Assembly: GCA_027946365.1 (NCBI GenBank)
Contig: JAPEUQ010000011.1
Coordinates: 372,001-436,000, forward strand
From: Kalmusia sp. IMI 367209
Lineage: Eukaryota > Ascomycota > Dothideomycetes > Pleosporales > Didymosphaeriaceae
DNA: 64,000 bases
Direction of reading: 5' to 3'
In this document: positions 12,111 to 25,298 of the stretch, one piece after another
Numbering within the stretch: position 1 is the first letter of the stretch
How the letters are laid out: every line of letters starts with the position of its first letter
Translations under genes and position numbers: made by a program
The notes under the pieces: generated by a model
Told to the model about the DNA's origin: nothing
The model's input: only the letters and a program-made list of their open reading frames with translations
The model's database searches: none

Positions 12111-13850
12111 TAAGCAGAAGGGCGATGCAAAGTTTTGTAAGTTTTGATTTTACGACTTCATGAGCGTTGGCGTTTGGTCGGTTGATTGATACCTGAACGA
12201 CGTTGCATATGCATGCGCGGCTTCACATTGAGCCTTCTTGTACTTATCGTACAGACGAGTGGAGGATGTTGGGACGGATTCGAGGTTTCTAGGGTGTAGG
12301 CTTGGTTATTGCCGGGTCGTTGAAGGGAGGAAGGAAGGGAACGACGTTATGTAGTATTGGGTAATGGGAAAACGGTTCTTGGTCCGCATAACTCACGTTT
12401 TGAACGTCCTTAAAAGCAGTGCAGAGCGTGACCACCTCATAATTCGCGCTATCATGTGCCTTTGTCCTCGCACTTATCTAGATACGTTCCCACTCTCGAT
12501 AGCGAAGCTCAGCGCGACTATACTCCTCTGTCTAATATTGCCCACGAAGGTCCCACAAAAGTCAGTGAGAGCAAGGATTAATGACAAAGTTAGACAATGG
12601 TATTTCACTGTAAGAAATATTGATCAGGACGACGCTAGCCAAGCATAGCTTCTTGCTTGAATTAAAGTTCGAATAGCTGTTCGATTTCGCCAGGTCTTAA
12701 TTCTTTAGGTTAATATCGTCTCACTCAGTATGCCCAGGCGAGGGCATGAGACATTTTAACGCATGTGGTTGGATCTTGTTAAAAAGAGTTCATTTATTGG
12801 ATGATAAACGTTGATGTCCAGGTTCGCATATTTATTGTTACAGTGAAATGTATTTGTTTGAGCAGTAATCAAACAAGACTTTGCGCGTCACACTGGGTAT
12901 TAGTATCATTAGGCGAGTGAGAGGTTCTAGGCAACGGGGAGGTTTGAAAGCTTGATAATGTGAAAGTAGCACAGTTAGGCTATATAGGTGAAAACTATAA
13001 TATGGTTCTGGAAGCTTTTGAGAGTTAGACGAGGACTTGGTGCTTTAATTGATTACGCGCTGCGAGACTTGTCAGTTATGACAAGAATTCACCTCATCCG
13101 TATTAGCTGCACCAATAACCACCTCTTTCACTCACTCTTTCCATCAACCCAATCTAAGAATATGAAGATCACAGAAAACCAAACAGAGCAAAACAAAAGA
13201 ACCAATATATTATATATATATATATATATATATTGAAAAAAAAAGGTCAAAAAACTGACCCGAATGCCAGAAACTTTCAGGTGGTTTACACACACCCGCA
13301 GTTTTTTACGGATATTACAGGCAGTCTACGTCTCGCCCAACCGCGGAATCGAACTCCTCACGTCCTCGCTTTGCCCGGGTTGATGGTCCGTAGATTCTTA
13401 GGCCCTATCCCGATGCGCCGCTCCTTGAGTGTCGATTATGATGGTTTGCAGGTTTGACAAGTATATATAGAGTCAAAATAGATCCTAGTAGTTATCTTGT
13501 AGTTATTTTGTAATTGTATTTTTGACCATCTGCGTGTGCGTTGCTGGGCACGAGAGTGAGGGGAACGTAAACAAGGAAAGAGCGACTGCCTGGCGGTGCC
13601 TGTGCGGCCTTCCACCGTAAAGGGCAGTCGCGAGCTTACAGCTATTCTAAGGGCGTGCTTGCTTCGTGAGCGTAGGACTTGCTCTCCAGATGTAGTGCCC
13701 CAGGAGAGAGGTGGCACCAACCAGCACATCCTACATGAGCGCATTGCCTGCCTCAAGTGATCATCCCCACTCTCAGGCCTAGCATCTTTAGCAGCCATTG
13801 CGGCCATTCCGCCGCTTGTCTCGAATCTTTTACCTACCACCACCGAGCCA
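12111..13850. other. Long gene-free stretch
   Basis: About 1.7 kb with AT-rich parts and a (TA)n tract. Open frames here are short and lack domain features. A tRNA box-B-like string lies near 13340-13355 on the minus strand but no cloverleaf could be drawn. Confidence 0.5.
13205..13245. repeat. (TA)n microsatellite followed by an A-tract
   Basis: An alternating TA run of about 26-28 bases is followed by a run of about nine A. It lies in an AT-rich intergenic stretch. Its length is probably polymorphic between isolates. Confidence 0.9.
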
Positions 13851-15201
13851 ATGGCTCATCTCTCGACGGGAAACCTCTCCACCGTCACTTCCCATCGCTC
13901 ACTTCGGCAGCACGCCGGCCCTCTTTCCACCATCCATTCGAAATCTGACCTCTCAGCCCTGCCATCCCCCGCCTTTATCAATTCTCCTGTATTTTCTCCT
14001 ATACACCCTCAATATCTGTTATCAGCATATTCCCATGCTACCCTCGCTCCGAAGCCTGAACAACACTATAATCCCGGTCCATTTGAGACTGTTTGCCAGC
14101 ACTGCGGCCTCGACCCTTCGCAATTTTTTCCTACCCATCCCTGGGCTACTCACCACCATTGGTGGACGGAGATAGGAGAAGAGTACACACGTATCAAGCC
14201 TTACATCGAGTGGCAGCGCAAGGAGAAGTATCGCAGGAAGATCCGCAAAGAGAAGCAGAAGAAAGAGGATAAAGAGAATACGATTGCTGACAACCGCTAC
14301 GATTACCGCGTACACAATCATCGCGTCATTCACTGGAGAACGAAGAAGTACCTAATCGATAGGGAGCAGAAAGTAGAGAAAAGGCGACGGAAGAAAGACG
14401 GGAGACGAGGCGAAAACAAGGAAAAGCGAAAGGAGAAGTTGGAACGGAAAGACAAAAAACGGAAAGGAAAAAAGGAGAAGCAGCAGAAGAAGTTGGAGCT
14501 GAAGGACAAATTTATCACTGCGTCTCGATTGAGGACCGGGCCAGAACAGGATGATCGAGACGCTCAAGGACATGAAGCACGGCAAGAACTCGTACGAGAG
14601 CTTGAAGCTCGAACGGACGGCGAGCCAGCTGATTCACCGGATGCAAGAGACCGCTTCGGAAGACTCGTTGGAAAGTTCAAAGACAAGAGTTCTGGGTACG
14701 TTACTATTCTTCTTCTTTGACTATGTTGATATTGACCATGCCACAGCGAACGCTAGAACAATATACGGCCCCACTCGTTCCCTAGATGTCATCACCTACG
14801 GCAGTACCTCCTCTCGAAAGATCGCCGCTGCTATTGTTGAACATAGCCCTTCCGGCCGCTCCTACGTCCACTGCTGCTCCGCCAAGGAAGATACTCGATT
14901 AGCTGCGCTAGAGCATCTACTGGTCATACAGGAGGATATCATGCATCGACTGATGGACCGAGAGGGAATCACCAGCAGTGGCTGGCTTCCCGCCACCGCG
15001 CAGGCTCAACACGCACGTGCTTTCGGCAGCATGTCAGATATCTCCACATCGGCTCACATCCCTCCATCCCATCATCTCCCTTCAAACGCACCTTCTAGTG
15101 CTCCTTCTAAAGCACCCAGTCCCAGTATCTCCTCCGTTCCGTCTCAGCCTCAACCGCATCGCCCAGGGCGCGTGCAGTGGTTAATGGGCTCTGAAAGCTA
15201 G
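13851..15201 (+). CDS. Lysine-rich coiled-coil protein, unknown function
   Basis: I do not recognise this gene. Exons 13851-14695 and 14757-15201 join in frame to 429 residues; the intron ends at a TAG close to a CTAGA. The N-terminal ~120 residues are Ser/His/Pro-rich and contain FETVCQHCGLDPSQFF and WATHHHWW. Residues ~120-250 are a very basic, almost uninterrupted Lys/Arg/Glu helix that could bind RNA or DNA or form a coiled coil. A short block downstream (TIYGPTRSLDVITYG and the helix LAALEHLLVIQEDIMHRLMD) looks folded. The C-terminus is Ser/Pro-rich. There is no signal peptide or membrane segment. The gene converges with the L-galactonate dehydratase gene, with 86 bases between the stops. 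Confidence 0.72.
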
Positions 15202-15287
15202 TGCAGTGTTAGATATGTAACTCCTATTTGTCAAATGCGAATCCATGTCATTTTTACAAAATCTTGACGCCAGTATAAAACGATGCT

Positions 15288-17266
15288 CTAGATCTTTTCT
15301 CCCTCCAGAATAGGTCTTGCCTCCTCACTCTTCCACCAGCTCACTCCCTCCTTTCCAGGATACGAATATCTGTCCATGCTCTCGGGCTTCATCTCAACGC
15401 TGTACCCTGGGCTCATGGGCGTGACGTAGTGCCCATCCTTGATCTCCGACGGGTGGTGGAAATGCTCGTGGAGGTGGTCTACATATTCGAGGACAGACTT
15501 CTTGGCTGAGACGCAGATGTAGTCGATAGTCGAGAGATGCTGAGTGTATTCCGGGAGGCCGACACCGCCGCTGTGGGGAACGATGGGGACTCCGAACTAG
15601 AATTTGTCAGAGGACGTGTCTTTCGGAGGTGGGAGGCAAGATTATGCGTACCTTAGCAGCCATCAACAGAACGGCAATGACCTCGTTGACGCCACCCAAG
15701 CGGCAAGCATCGATTTGGCAGACATCGATGGCGCCGGCGGCAAGGAACTGCTTGAACATAACGCGGTTCTGGCACATCTCGCCAGTCGCAACGCCAATGC
15801 CGTACGGCTTCAGCGCTTCCCTGATGGCCTTGTGTCCGAGCACTATCGCTCCGTCAGCTTCTCTCTTTCGAACTCATTCCTCTTTCCCTTCCCATTCCTT
15901 TCAAAACTTTCCTCGGAAGTAATAGAAAATTGGGATATCATACCATCATCAGGACTCGTCGGCTCCTCAATAAACCACGGCTTGAACTCCTTCAACTGCT
16001 TCATATACTCAATCGCCTCCGGCACGCTCCACACCTGGTTCGCATCCACCATCAACACATTCCCCTTATCAAAGCCAATAATCTCCCTTGCGATACCCAA
16101 CCGCGTCCTATCCTCTGCCACATCGCCTCCAACCTTGAGTTTAAAATGGCGGTACCCCTTGTCCAGCGTCTCTCTCAGCAGTCCCCGCATCTTATCCTGC
16201 CCGTAGCCGAGCCAGCCCGCAGACGTAGTGTACGCGGGGACAGCGCGGCTGTCTAGCGCCTCTTTTAAGCGCGATTCCTTGCCTTCCTCGGCTTTGGTCA
16301 GGATCTCAAGGGCTTCCTCGGGCGTCAGAGCGTCCGTGATGTACCGGAAGTCGATTAGGCTGACAATCTGCTGGGGCGTCATGTCGGCGACGATGCGCCA
16401 GACGGGCTTGTTGAGCGTCTTGGCCCAAAGGTCCCAGATGGCGTTTACGACGGCGCCCAGGGCAAGGTGGATGACGCCCTTTTCGGGACCGATCCAGCGG
16501 AGCTGCGAGTCGTTGACCTGCGCAAAGTTAATGATTTCCTAGCCACGGGGATATGTGCATGAAATGTATTTCAAAATTAAAGCCGTTCAATTCTTCCAAG
16601 GGCTGCTACTTACGAGATGGCGCCATGTCTTGCCCCAGTTTTCTACGAGGGAGTCGAGCGTGCGGCCTTTTATGCGATCTGCGAGGTGCGTTATGGCGGC
16701 GCAGACAATTTCGTTGCCGCGGCCTATTGTGAAAGTCTGCGTTCCTAATTAGTCCTAGGGTTTCAAAAAGTAGGTTGCCTGGAAGGATGAACCGCGGAGA
16801 CAAAAAGTACGTGGTGAGGAAGAAGAATGAGAAATTGGAATAGAAGTCGATTTGGGACATAAGAATGAGTACAGTCTGACGGCAGAAACAACACTGCAGA
16901 TGTGGGAGTGATAGCATGAACTTGGAAAAAGAGAAGTTGCAAAGCAACAGAGATCGAGAAAACAAATAAAACTGTGAATATGATTGACTTGATAGGACAC
17001 GAAAGAAGCAAGGGCCAAGGAAGAACAAAGTTTGGAAGACGCGAAGAGACAATGAATTACCATTCCATGGCCACTGTGCTCCGAATCCGTGCTCAAGATG
17101 CAGTACGCGGCCGAATAGTCACCCGCAGCATTCATAGCATCTGAACCAGTCTTATCTAATGATGTCTGCACAAATCAGCTTTCCATTCCTCCAGAACAGT
17201 GACTCTCTGCCATCGACTCACAGGAAACCGCACATCCCTTGTCTCAACACCCGTGATGGTAACCAT
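15288..17266 (-). CDS. lgd1: L-galactonate dehydratase (D-galacturonate pathway)
   Basis: An enolase-superfamily (mandelate racemase subgroup) dehydratase that converts L-galactonate to 2-keto-3-deoxy-L-galactonate, the second step of fungal D-galacturonate (pectin) catabolism; cytosolic. Six exons: 17266-17222, 17165-17061, 16736-16614, 16538-15944, 15842-15652 and 15596-15288, giving 455 residues, the usual length. The first 15 codons form exon 1 ([15 protein letters not shown]). Visible catalytic features are the KxK motif FKLKVGG (Lys224/226), metal ligands Asp256 (VDANQVW), Glu282 or 283 (IEEPTSPDD) and Glu311 (ATGEMCQN), and His361 (VPHSGG). The pattern fits fungal LGD1/GaaB better than bacterial L-fuconate dehydratase. 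The other pathway genes (reductase, aldolase) are not in this window. Confidence 0.93.
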
Positions 17267-18140
17267 ATTGAATTAGTATACCGTTCTACAACTGGAAAAA
17301 ATGCGTTTGATATATGTAGGAGGAAAAGGTATCAAAGAAACCAAAGCAGGAAACTCAAAATCACACGGAGAAAAGTATTTCACGATTAAATAAAAGGACA
17401 CCGAACTATCTATATAGGTGCAAACCGGCCTTCGACTGCCCCTCAACGCGCCCGCGTCCAGAAGCAGCTTTGCACCCAAGCACCCCGCACCATGGCCATG
17501 ATAGGTGGAGAAATGCGGAGAATTGCGGTCCGAACAAAACATGTGCCCACCACTCGGCAACTGAAGGCCCGATTGCGGCTATAGTTCCAGTTTGCACTGG
17601 GCCCGCCTCCACAGGTGAGTATATGCCGCAGTGGGGGGTCGCTTGCCTGCGTCTAGATTTTCTGGAGCCGCAAAGCTTGTTCTACTGTACTTACTGTAAT
17701 ATGTCTACGTGTAAGGTACATGACTCATAGCTGCTATGGGAGACTGATTGATCGCACTGTTAGGCCTACAACAATCGGAACACATACGTACCACAGCAAA
17801 GCAAAGCAGGTGATTGCAGGCGTCTGACTGTTAGTATTTTATGAGACGAAAGGAACAGACCTAGTGCCCGAATTCCCCTGCCATCCAAGAAGCCCTGCAT
17901 GAAAATTCGGCTACACAGTATAATACAATCTGGCGGACAGAAGAGATCCAGAGATGCTGCACCCAATCAATATCTCCTCGAAAACGCCGTCGCCATACTC
18001 ACTGCTCTCAATGCCGGAACAGATTACGATATCGGCTTTGAAGATTCGAAGAAAGGGCCTATTCGCTAGCGGCGGTAAACTAACCGATCATGAGACATAT
18101 CCAGCTCTTATAAACAACTAAAGGATGGGGCACTCAGCGC
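17267..18140. other. Gene-free stretch with one small open frame
   Basis: About 870 bases between lgd1 and the splicing-factor gene. It holds the lgd1 promoter. A plus-strand ATG frame at 17899-18069 encodes 56 residues with a helix-like core (NQYLLENAVAILTALNAG); it is too short and isolated to call a gene. Confidence 0.4.
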
Positions 18141-20526
18141 TTATTTGAGGCCCTGCTTCTCCGTCTCGCTATAGTAAATGACCATACGCCAGAGCTTCTT
18201 GACTAGGCCTTCGGCATCCTCGTCAAGAACCTATGAAAGTTGTTAGCAAAGTTGCTTCTTCAAATACACGGTAGAAAATATTTGGTGCACTTACGTTCTC
18301 AAGATTTTCTACCAAGGACTGCGCACTGCGATGGTTCCTTAGATGGTCCACGATAGCATCGACAATCGCATCCTCCTGTACACCGAGGAACTCGAGTACC
18401 TTGTTTGCAGCCCATTCCTTGATGTCCCCATCGACGTGCTTGTCTGGCAAGTGCTCCCAAGACACCGGCCAATTCCAAAGCCCCTCTTTATCGCCCGGAA
18501 TGTCACGAGCAAGCTGCTTCTGCGCATCTTCGACTTCTTCCGCAGTAAGATTTGCGCGAACAGAAGAATCGAAGTTGATGGGGATAAGGGTTCGCTTCTT
18601 GTTGTCAGCCGGATCGATAGTCTCCTCATCTTCGAGCAGGTTCTCGACATCGGCAGCAGTACGACGGGGAGCGGCGGTCTGTTCGAGCTTCTTTGCTGCC
18701 GCACCGAGAGAGATCTTGAAGCTCTTCTCGGGCTGACGGGACGCCTGAGCACGAAGCATCTCTTCTGCTTGTTGATCGAGGAAGGCATTAGCCTGATCAC
18801 GAGCATCTGCCTTCTGTTTCTGCCTTGCGGCCATCTCACGTTCCTCTTGCTCCCTATCAACACGATCTTCCCTGTCTTCCCGCTCGCGGAATCTCTGTCG
18901 ATCCCGCATGTATGCACCGTGATCGCGATAGTATATGTGATGCTTGCGAGCCTCCTCTGCATCGTCATCAAAGTTCTTGAGGAAAGAAGCCTGCGCATCT
19001 CGAGCCTCCTGCTCTTCAGCCTCTTTATCCTTCTTATGCTTGTGTGTCCGCTCGAGGGACGAAACATTTCGGCCTTCTGATCTCAACCAACGGTTTAATT
19101 CTCTCTCGTAGGCATTGTCTAGCTCTGCATCGCGCCTCTTCTTCCGCCGTTGTTCGAGTTCAGAGTCGCTTGCGCTATCGTCGTCGTCTTCACGGTTTAT
19201 GAATCCGCCATTGATCATAGCTTCACCATTGACAAACTTCATGTTGCCCTGGTAGTCGCGTGGAAACTGGGAACCCTTCGGCCCACTAGGGGCTCCCTGG
19301 ACACCTCTGTCAGCGCGAGGTCCAATCGGTACTCCATTAGCACCAGGCAGGGATCCACGACGACCTTCACTAGGACGTTGTTCATTTGCAATCTCATCCT
19401 CCTTTCGCTGACGCTCCATATCACGTTGAGTTGAGCGGTCACGGAACGCAGCAATCTCAGCTGCCACGGTCTCGCGCATTTCAGCCGGAATATCTGAAAG
19501 GTCATCTTCACCACCAGCCGAAATGTCGATCTGAACGACCTCAGAGGCCTCATCATGTGCCGCGTGTGCGTCTAGCATCATGGAGTCTCCAGCGAAGTCT
19601 GTTTGCGGTGCGTCCGGTGGATTGAACATCGACGCAATAACCCGGTCTAGATCTTCCTTTGCGGTATCGAGTCGGAACTGAATTGACTCTTCGTTCTCGT
19701 TCTTCGTCCAGTCCTCGGCGTACTTGACAGAAGCGTCGTCTACCATGACTTGCAATTTCGTTGTCTCGATATCCTCGCGATCCTTCTTCTCGCCCGGAGT
19801 CTGTCGCTTCGTTGGGACGTGAACATCTTTAAAGAGCTCAGTAGCGGTTCGCAAGCTCTGTGCATCCGCATATTCGGCGAATCCGAATGTCTGTGGCTTG
19901 CCATTCGCGTCGCTTGCTCGTGTGAACCTTGTAAAGTTGCCAGCTGTTTCCAATATAGCTATGACACCCCGATCACCGCCAACACCATCGGGAATGTTGC
20001 CCACGAAGATGGTTCGCGCAATCTCTTCGCGAGTCGGAGGATGCAACGGCCTGTTATCCTCACGCCTCGAGTCACGGTCATCCATCCCCAAGCCCCTGCG
20101 AGCAGGAAGAGCTCCGCTTTCGCGCCGGCCCGTAAGGCTGTCTAGGTTGCCGCCACGCTGCGATCCAGTTGTGCCTAAGCGAATGACAGGCGCACTGAAG
20201 TTGATGTTCGGCATGCCTGCAGGCGGCTGGAAGTTGGCGGGGAGTGGACGCGGTCCGCCGAGCTGGGGAGGGCCGTTATACTGGACGCCAGGTGGTGCTA
20301 CGCCGGGAGGTGCTGCACCGCCAGGAGGGCCTGTGAGGAATTGTCAGCACATGGCCAGGTAGATGCGACCGCTTCAACAGAGATATTCATCTTACCCATT
20401 CCCGGGGGTGCTGCCATGCCAGGCGGAGGGGCTCCATAGCCCGGAGGGCGATTGTATCCTGCGATCGCAATTAGTTATATTTCAGTCGTGGCGAGCGAAC
20501 AGCCTACCACCGTAATTACTATACAT
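18141..20526 (-). CDS. RBM25-like splicing factor (RRM + PWI)
   Basis: A nuclear pre-mRNA splicing protein of the RBM25/Snu71 type, associated with U1 snRNP in yeast and animals. Exons 20526-20508, 20458-20396, 20330-18295 and 18230-18141 give 735 residues. The first exon is only 19 nt (MYSNYG plus one base). Order of parts: a Pro/Gly-rich N-terminus; an RRM from about 133 with RNP2-like IFVGNIPDG and RNP1-like TFGFAEYAD; a long charged Arg/Glu/Asp helix-rich middle (about 300-560); and a C-terminal PWI domain starting near WNWPVSWEHL and ending KKLWRMVIYYSETE. The architecture is complete. The neighbour 289 bases away is a divergently transcribed mitochondrial ribosomal protein gene. Confidence 0.9.
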
Positions 20527-20815
20527 TTCGCAGTGACGCGCACGATCGAATAATTGGAGTTTGTAGTTGATCTGGAGTAGCAGATGTGTCAGTAGACGTC
20601 CATGCCGGCGCGCGACGTAGGCAAGGTACGAAGGCAGCAAATCTAAAAGGCAAGCTCGACCCGCGCGACTGCCAAGACAGACCTACCCGAGAAACAACCG
20701 ACGAATTTGGAAAGCGTGACAGAGCTTCATCCCAACCCACTCCCTTACTCTTTGACGGTTTAAACATGCATTGTTTTTCTTTCAACTATTCATAATACAT
20801 ACAAGAACAGTTGCA
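20527..20815. promoter_or_regulatory. Shared divergent promoter, RBM25-like / bS21m
   Basis: A 289-base interval between two divergent start codons. It must hold both promoters. No specific element is certain. Confidence 0.5.
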
Positions 20816-21559
20816 ATGGGCTCCCGCTCGCTCGGCGAGCTCCTGCTCCGCCCAACCTCACTATCGCGCATCTCCTTCGCCCAATCCTTGAGTCTCAGAC
20901 AAACAGCGCTATCATGGAACACGCACCGCATGATCTCGAACTCGTCGACCGCTCAACCCGCGCACCCACAGCCTAAAAAACAGGCCGCATACAGGCGATT
21001 CACCCCGTCAACGTCCCAAGCCCCAACGTCTCCAAACCAGACCAGCGCCGAGGATGCGGGTGCTGCCATCGACAACCTCATCGGCGGCATGTCCCTATCC
21101 GGGGCGCGACCCTCGCAAAACTCAGGCAAGCTGCAGCAGGAGCGCGCCCGCAACGTGTTCGGCTCCAACTTCAGCAACGCTCTCCCGGGTCAAAGGCCAC
21201 GAAGCCGCACTCTCGACATCAACAGCATGGATGGTCTTCCGCTCGAGCTGCCGAACCAAGATGTAGCGCCTACCCCCGTCGAGCCGGAGAAGCAAATCTA
21301 TCCCAGGCTGAACCCTGCGTATGGTCGTACAGTTGAATTGGATCTGGCGAGGGGCCGTGATCTGGTGCGAGGAATCGGCATGCTGGGGAGCTTGATGTCG
21401 AGGAACAAGGTCCGAGCAGACTTCATGAAGCAGAGGTTCCATGAGAGGAATGGATTGAAGAGGAAGAGGCTAAAGAGTGAGCGATGGCGGGCTAGGTTCA
21501 AGAAGGGCTTTCAGGAGGTGACGTCGCGTGTTCAGGAATTGACCCGAAAGGGATGGTGA
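20816..21559 (+). CDS. mrp21: Mitochondrial ribosomal protein bS21m
   Basis: A component of the small mitoribosomal subunit. Single exon of 247 residues. The Arg-rich, acid-poor N-terminus (MGSRSLGELLLRPTSL) fits a mitochondrial targeting sequence. The middle is disordered. The bS21 domain is at the C-terminus, from about residue 175: RGRDLVRGIGMLGSLMSRN, then the basic helix NGLKRKRLKSERWRARF typical of S21. The protein is longer than bacterial S21 (about 70 residues), as usual in fungi. Confidence is high from the C-terminal motif. Confidence 0.85.
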   Translation: MGSRSLGELLLRPTSLSRISFAQSLSLRQTALSWNTHRMISNSSTAQPAHPQPKKQAAYRRFTPSTSQAPTSPNQTSAEDAGAAIDNLIGGMSLSGARPSQNSGKLQQERARNVFGSNFSNALPGQRPRSRTLDINSMDGLPLELPNQDVAPTPVEPEKQIYPRLNPAYGRTVELDLARGRDLVRGIGMLGSLMSRNKVRADFMKQRFHERNGLKRKRLKSERWRARFKKGFQEVTSRVQELTRKGW

Positions 21560-22005
21560 TCTGGAAGACAAACTTCGGTGGAGATCCAAGGCATCACAGT
21601 GTGTGACGAAGAGAGCTTTAGGTGTTGTTACGGCTGGTGTTTGTCACTTCTATGCCGTGCCAACACCCGAAGTCTTCGGTTTTCTTCGTGGCCCACTAGA
21701 AACAGGAAGTGACATTGTATGATCGAATGACCCTTTGTAGTAGATAGGGCTCACGTACATATTGTACAATAACTCAGTGTATTCTGGTGTAGAACTTTTT
21801 GGGACCTGGCATATAGACAGGCGGAAACGTCCATGTACAAAAGACATCAATCATATTTATACATGCTTAGCCATGCTTCCTAGATGGAATCGCATGCTCC
21901 TTCTCTTCTAATCCTAGGCGATACATCCATACCAATCTCTGTTCGTGATGCAATCGGTGAAGTTAAGTCCACGACGTATCTCCAGACCTTCATACCACCC
22001 CTCTC
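21560..22005. other. Convergent intergenic region
   Basis: About 450 bases between two gene 3' ends. No coding signal; it should hold both polyadenylation regions. Confidence 0.5.
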
Positions 22006-23144
22006 TCAATCTTTCTTCCCAATCCCATATCCATAACCTCCATACCCGCCACCATTTCCATTCGCAACCGGCAACCCATATCCACCCCTTCCTCCAATCC
22101 CCGCACCAACCTTATCCCTCGCATACCGCCTCAACCGCCTCGGCAATTCTACTCCCCTGAAGTACGCCACACAGATAGCCGCACTAGCCCCCGCACTCAG
22201 CAAGCAGTACAAGAACGTACTCTTATACACGTGCCCCCCATACCCGCTCCATCCCGGCGGCAGCGTCGTACTCGGATACCATCGCACACTAAAGACCAAG
22301 CTCAGACTATCCCCGATCGTTATGCGTGCATTCCTAGCATGGGACGAGATCGAGTATGCGGTCGCTGCGTCGATAGTACCGGGACTCTCGGACTTGGGCG
22401 CCGCGTGCACGAGAAGGTTGAGCGCGTTTCCGACGTGTAGATGCGAGAACTGGAGGGTACCCGCTAATGCGATGATGAGGGGGGTGTAGAGCGTAGATTG
22501 TGTGCCGAGAGCACCTTCCTGCGTCGTTTCGTCGGAGATGCGGTATTCTTGTTCGAGGACGGAGGGCGGGAGGGGTTTGGACGGGATGCGACAAGTGAGA
22601 GGTGCGTCATTGTGGATGTAGAATTCGAGGAGGTGGAAGAAGGGGTCGTCTATGAAGTCTATTGTGCAGTTGATTTCTGATTTGATTGCGTTAGCAAGGA
22701 GGGAGATTGGGGGAGGGCTGAGAAAAAGTACCTTTTTCAACACCGAAGAAGAGCTCCAGCGGTCGTCCGGTCTCGTTGCATGTGAAGACGGGTACGTATT
22801 GCAAGTGTCCAGTCTCGTCTGTGATCTACTCCTGTCAGTCTACAACTCTACCTCTGAAGTTTTTCCTTCCATAATCTGTCGAGATGCGCTGCTCGATCGA
22901 GTTACCTACATGTTCACCCGTTTCCCTACACCACATTAGCTTTCGTCCTATCACTCCCTTACGTTTTGATTACTTACACTGTTCTATTCAAACAACTGAC
23001 AGGTATCGGCTCTCCAAGGTTATACCCTCTGCCCTCTGCCGCACCCTTTAAAGGCTCCTGTCCAGACACGGCATGCGCCAACGAAATCCAAAAAGAATAC
23101 ACGGCGAAAATAGCCAGCCATAATGAAGCTATAGAGCGCGACAT
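22006..23144 (-). CDS. Conserved fungal membrane protein, unknown function
   Basis: I do not know a function. Four exons on the minus strand, 23144-22978, 22925-22906 (20 nt), 22818-22732 and 22676-22006, join in frame to 314 residues. The N-terminus is a signal peptide (MSRSIASLWLAIFAVYSF then LAHAVS). The lumenal part has paired cysteines (VSCLNRT, VFTCNETG, EINCTID, LTCRIP) and N-glycosylation sequons. One transmembrane segment is certain (FLYCLLSAGASAAICVAYF) and a hydrophobic stretch (LYTPLIIALAGTLQFSHL) may be a second. A basic Arg-rich and Gly/Tyr-rich cytosolic tail ends in GIGKKD, where the two lysines resemble a KK-type ER-retrieval signal, though not in the exact canonical position. 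The likely location is the ER or Golgi. An alternative upstream ATG at 23180 would add 12 residues before the signal peptide. Confidence 0.78.
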
Positions 23145-23485
23145 CTTGCGCCCAATATATTCAAGTCGGATTATGTACAAAGGGAGGACATATCATGCAG
23201 CCCTGACGGGAATTGGTGCAGTAGAGAATGCGACATCTGTCAACTCGGAGTCGAGATACTTCAAAACGCACGGACCCGGGACCCCCGTGCCGACTCCGCA
23301 ACTCCAGCTTAGATCCTCGATCATGCACTTTTTGCACTTGATGAACGTTTCTATTAAAAGTTCAGATTGCTCGCTAGAGAGTGATCCTATTCTATGAACC
23401 CTGCCAGGTGCTTGCCTATTATTTTCACGTTTCGTTCGTCACAATCATAACCTCACCAGCGCTTCAGTGCCCCGAGGTGCTTAAT
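23145..23485. other. Intergenic
   Basis: About 340 bases between the unknown membrane-protein gene start and the pgi1 stop. It presumably holds the promoter of the former. Nothing else is seen. Confidence 0.45.

Positions 23486-25298
<1,813 letters not shown>

Noticed and set aside
13205..13245. Possible transposon remnant around the (TA)n tract
   Set aside because: No terminal repeats, target-site duplication or transposase-like frame nearby; a simple microsatellite explains it.
13310..13440. tRNA-like sequence on the minus strand, with a string close to the box B consensus near 13340-13355
   Set aside because: The T-stem does not pair, no matching acceptor stem or D-arm could be drawn, and no CCA-proximal closing helix was found.
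13436..13843. 135-codon minus-strand frame
   Set aside because: Composition is not protein-like, and it lies in the promoter of the gene starting at 13851.
18343..19080. 245-codon plus-strand frame inside the RBM25-like gene
   Set aside because: Antisense shadow of the charged middle region; the minus-strand protein has clear RRM and PWI domains.
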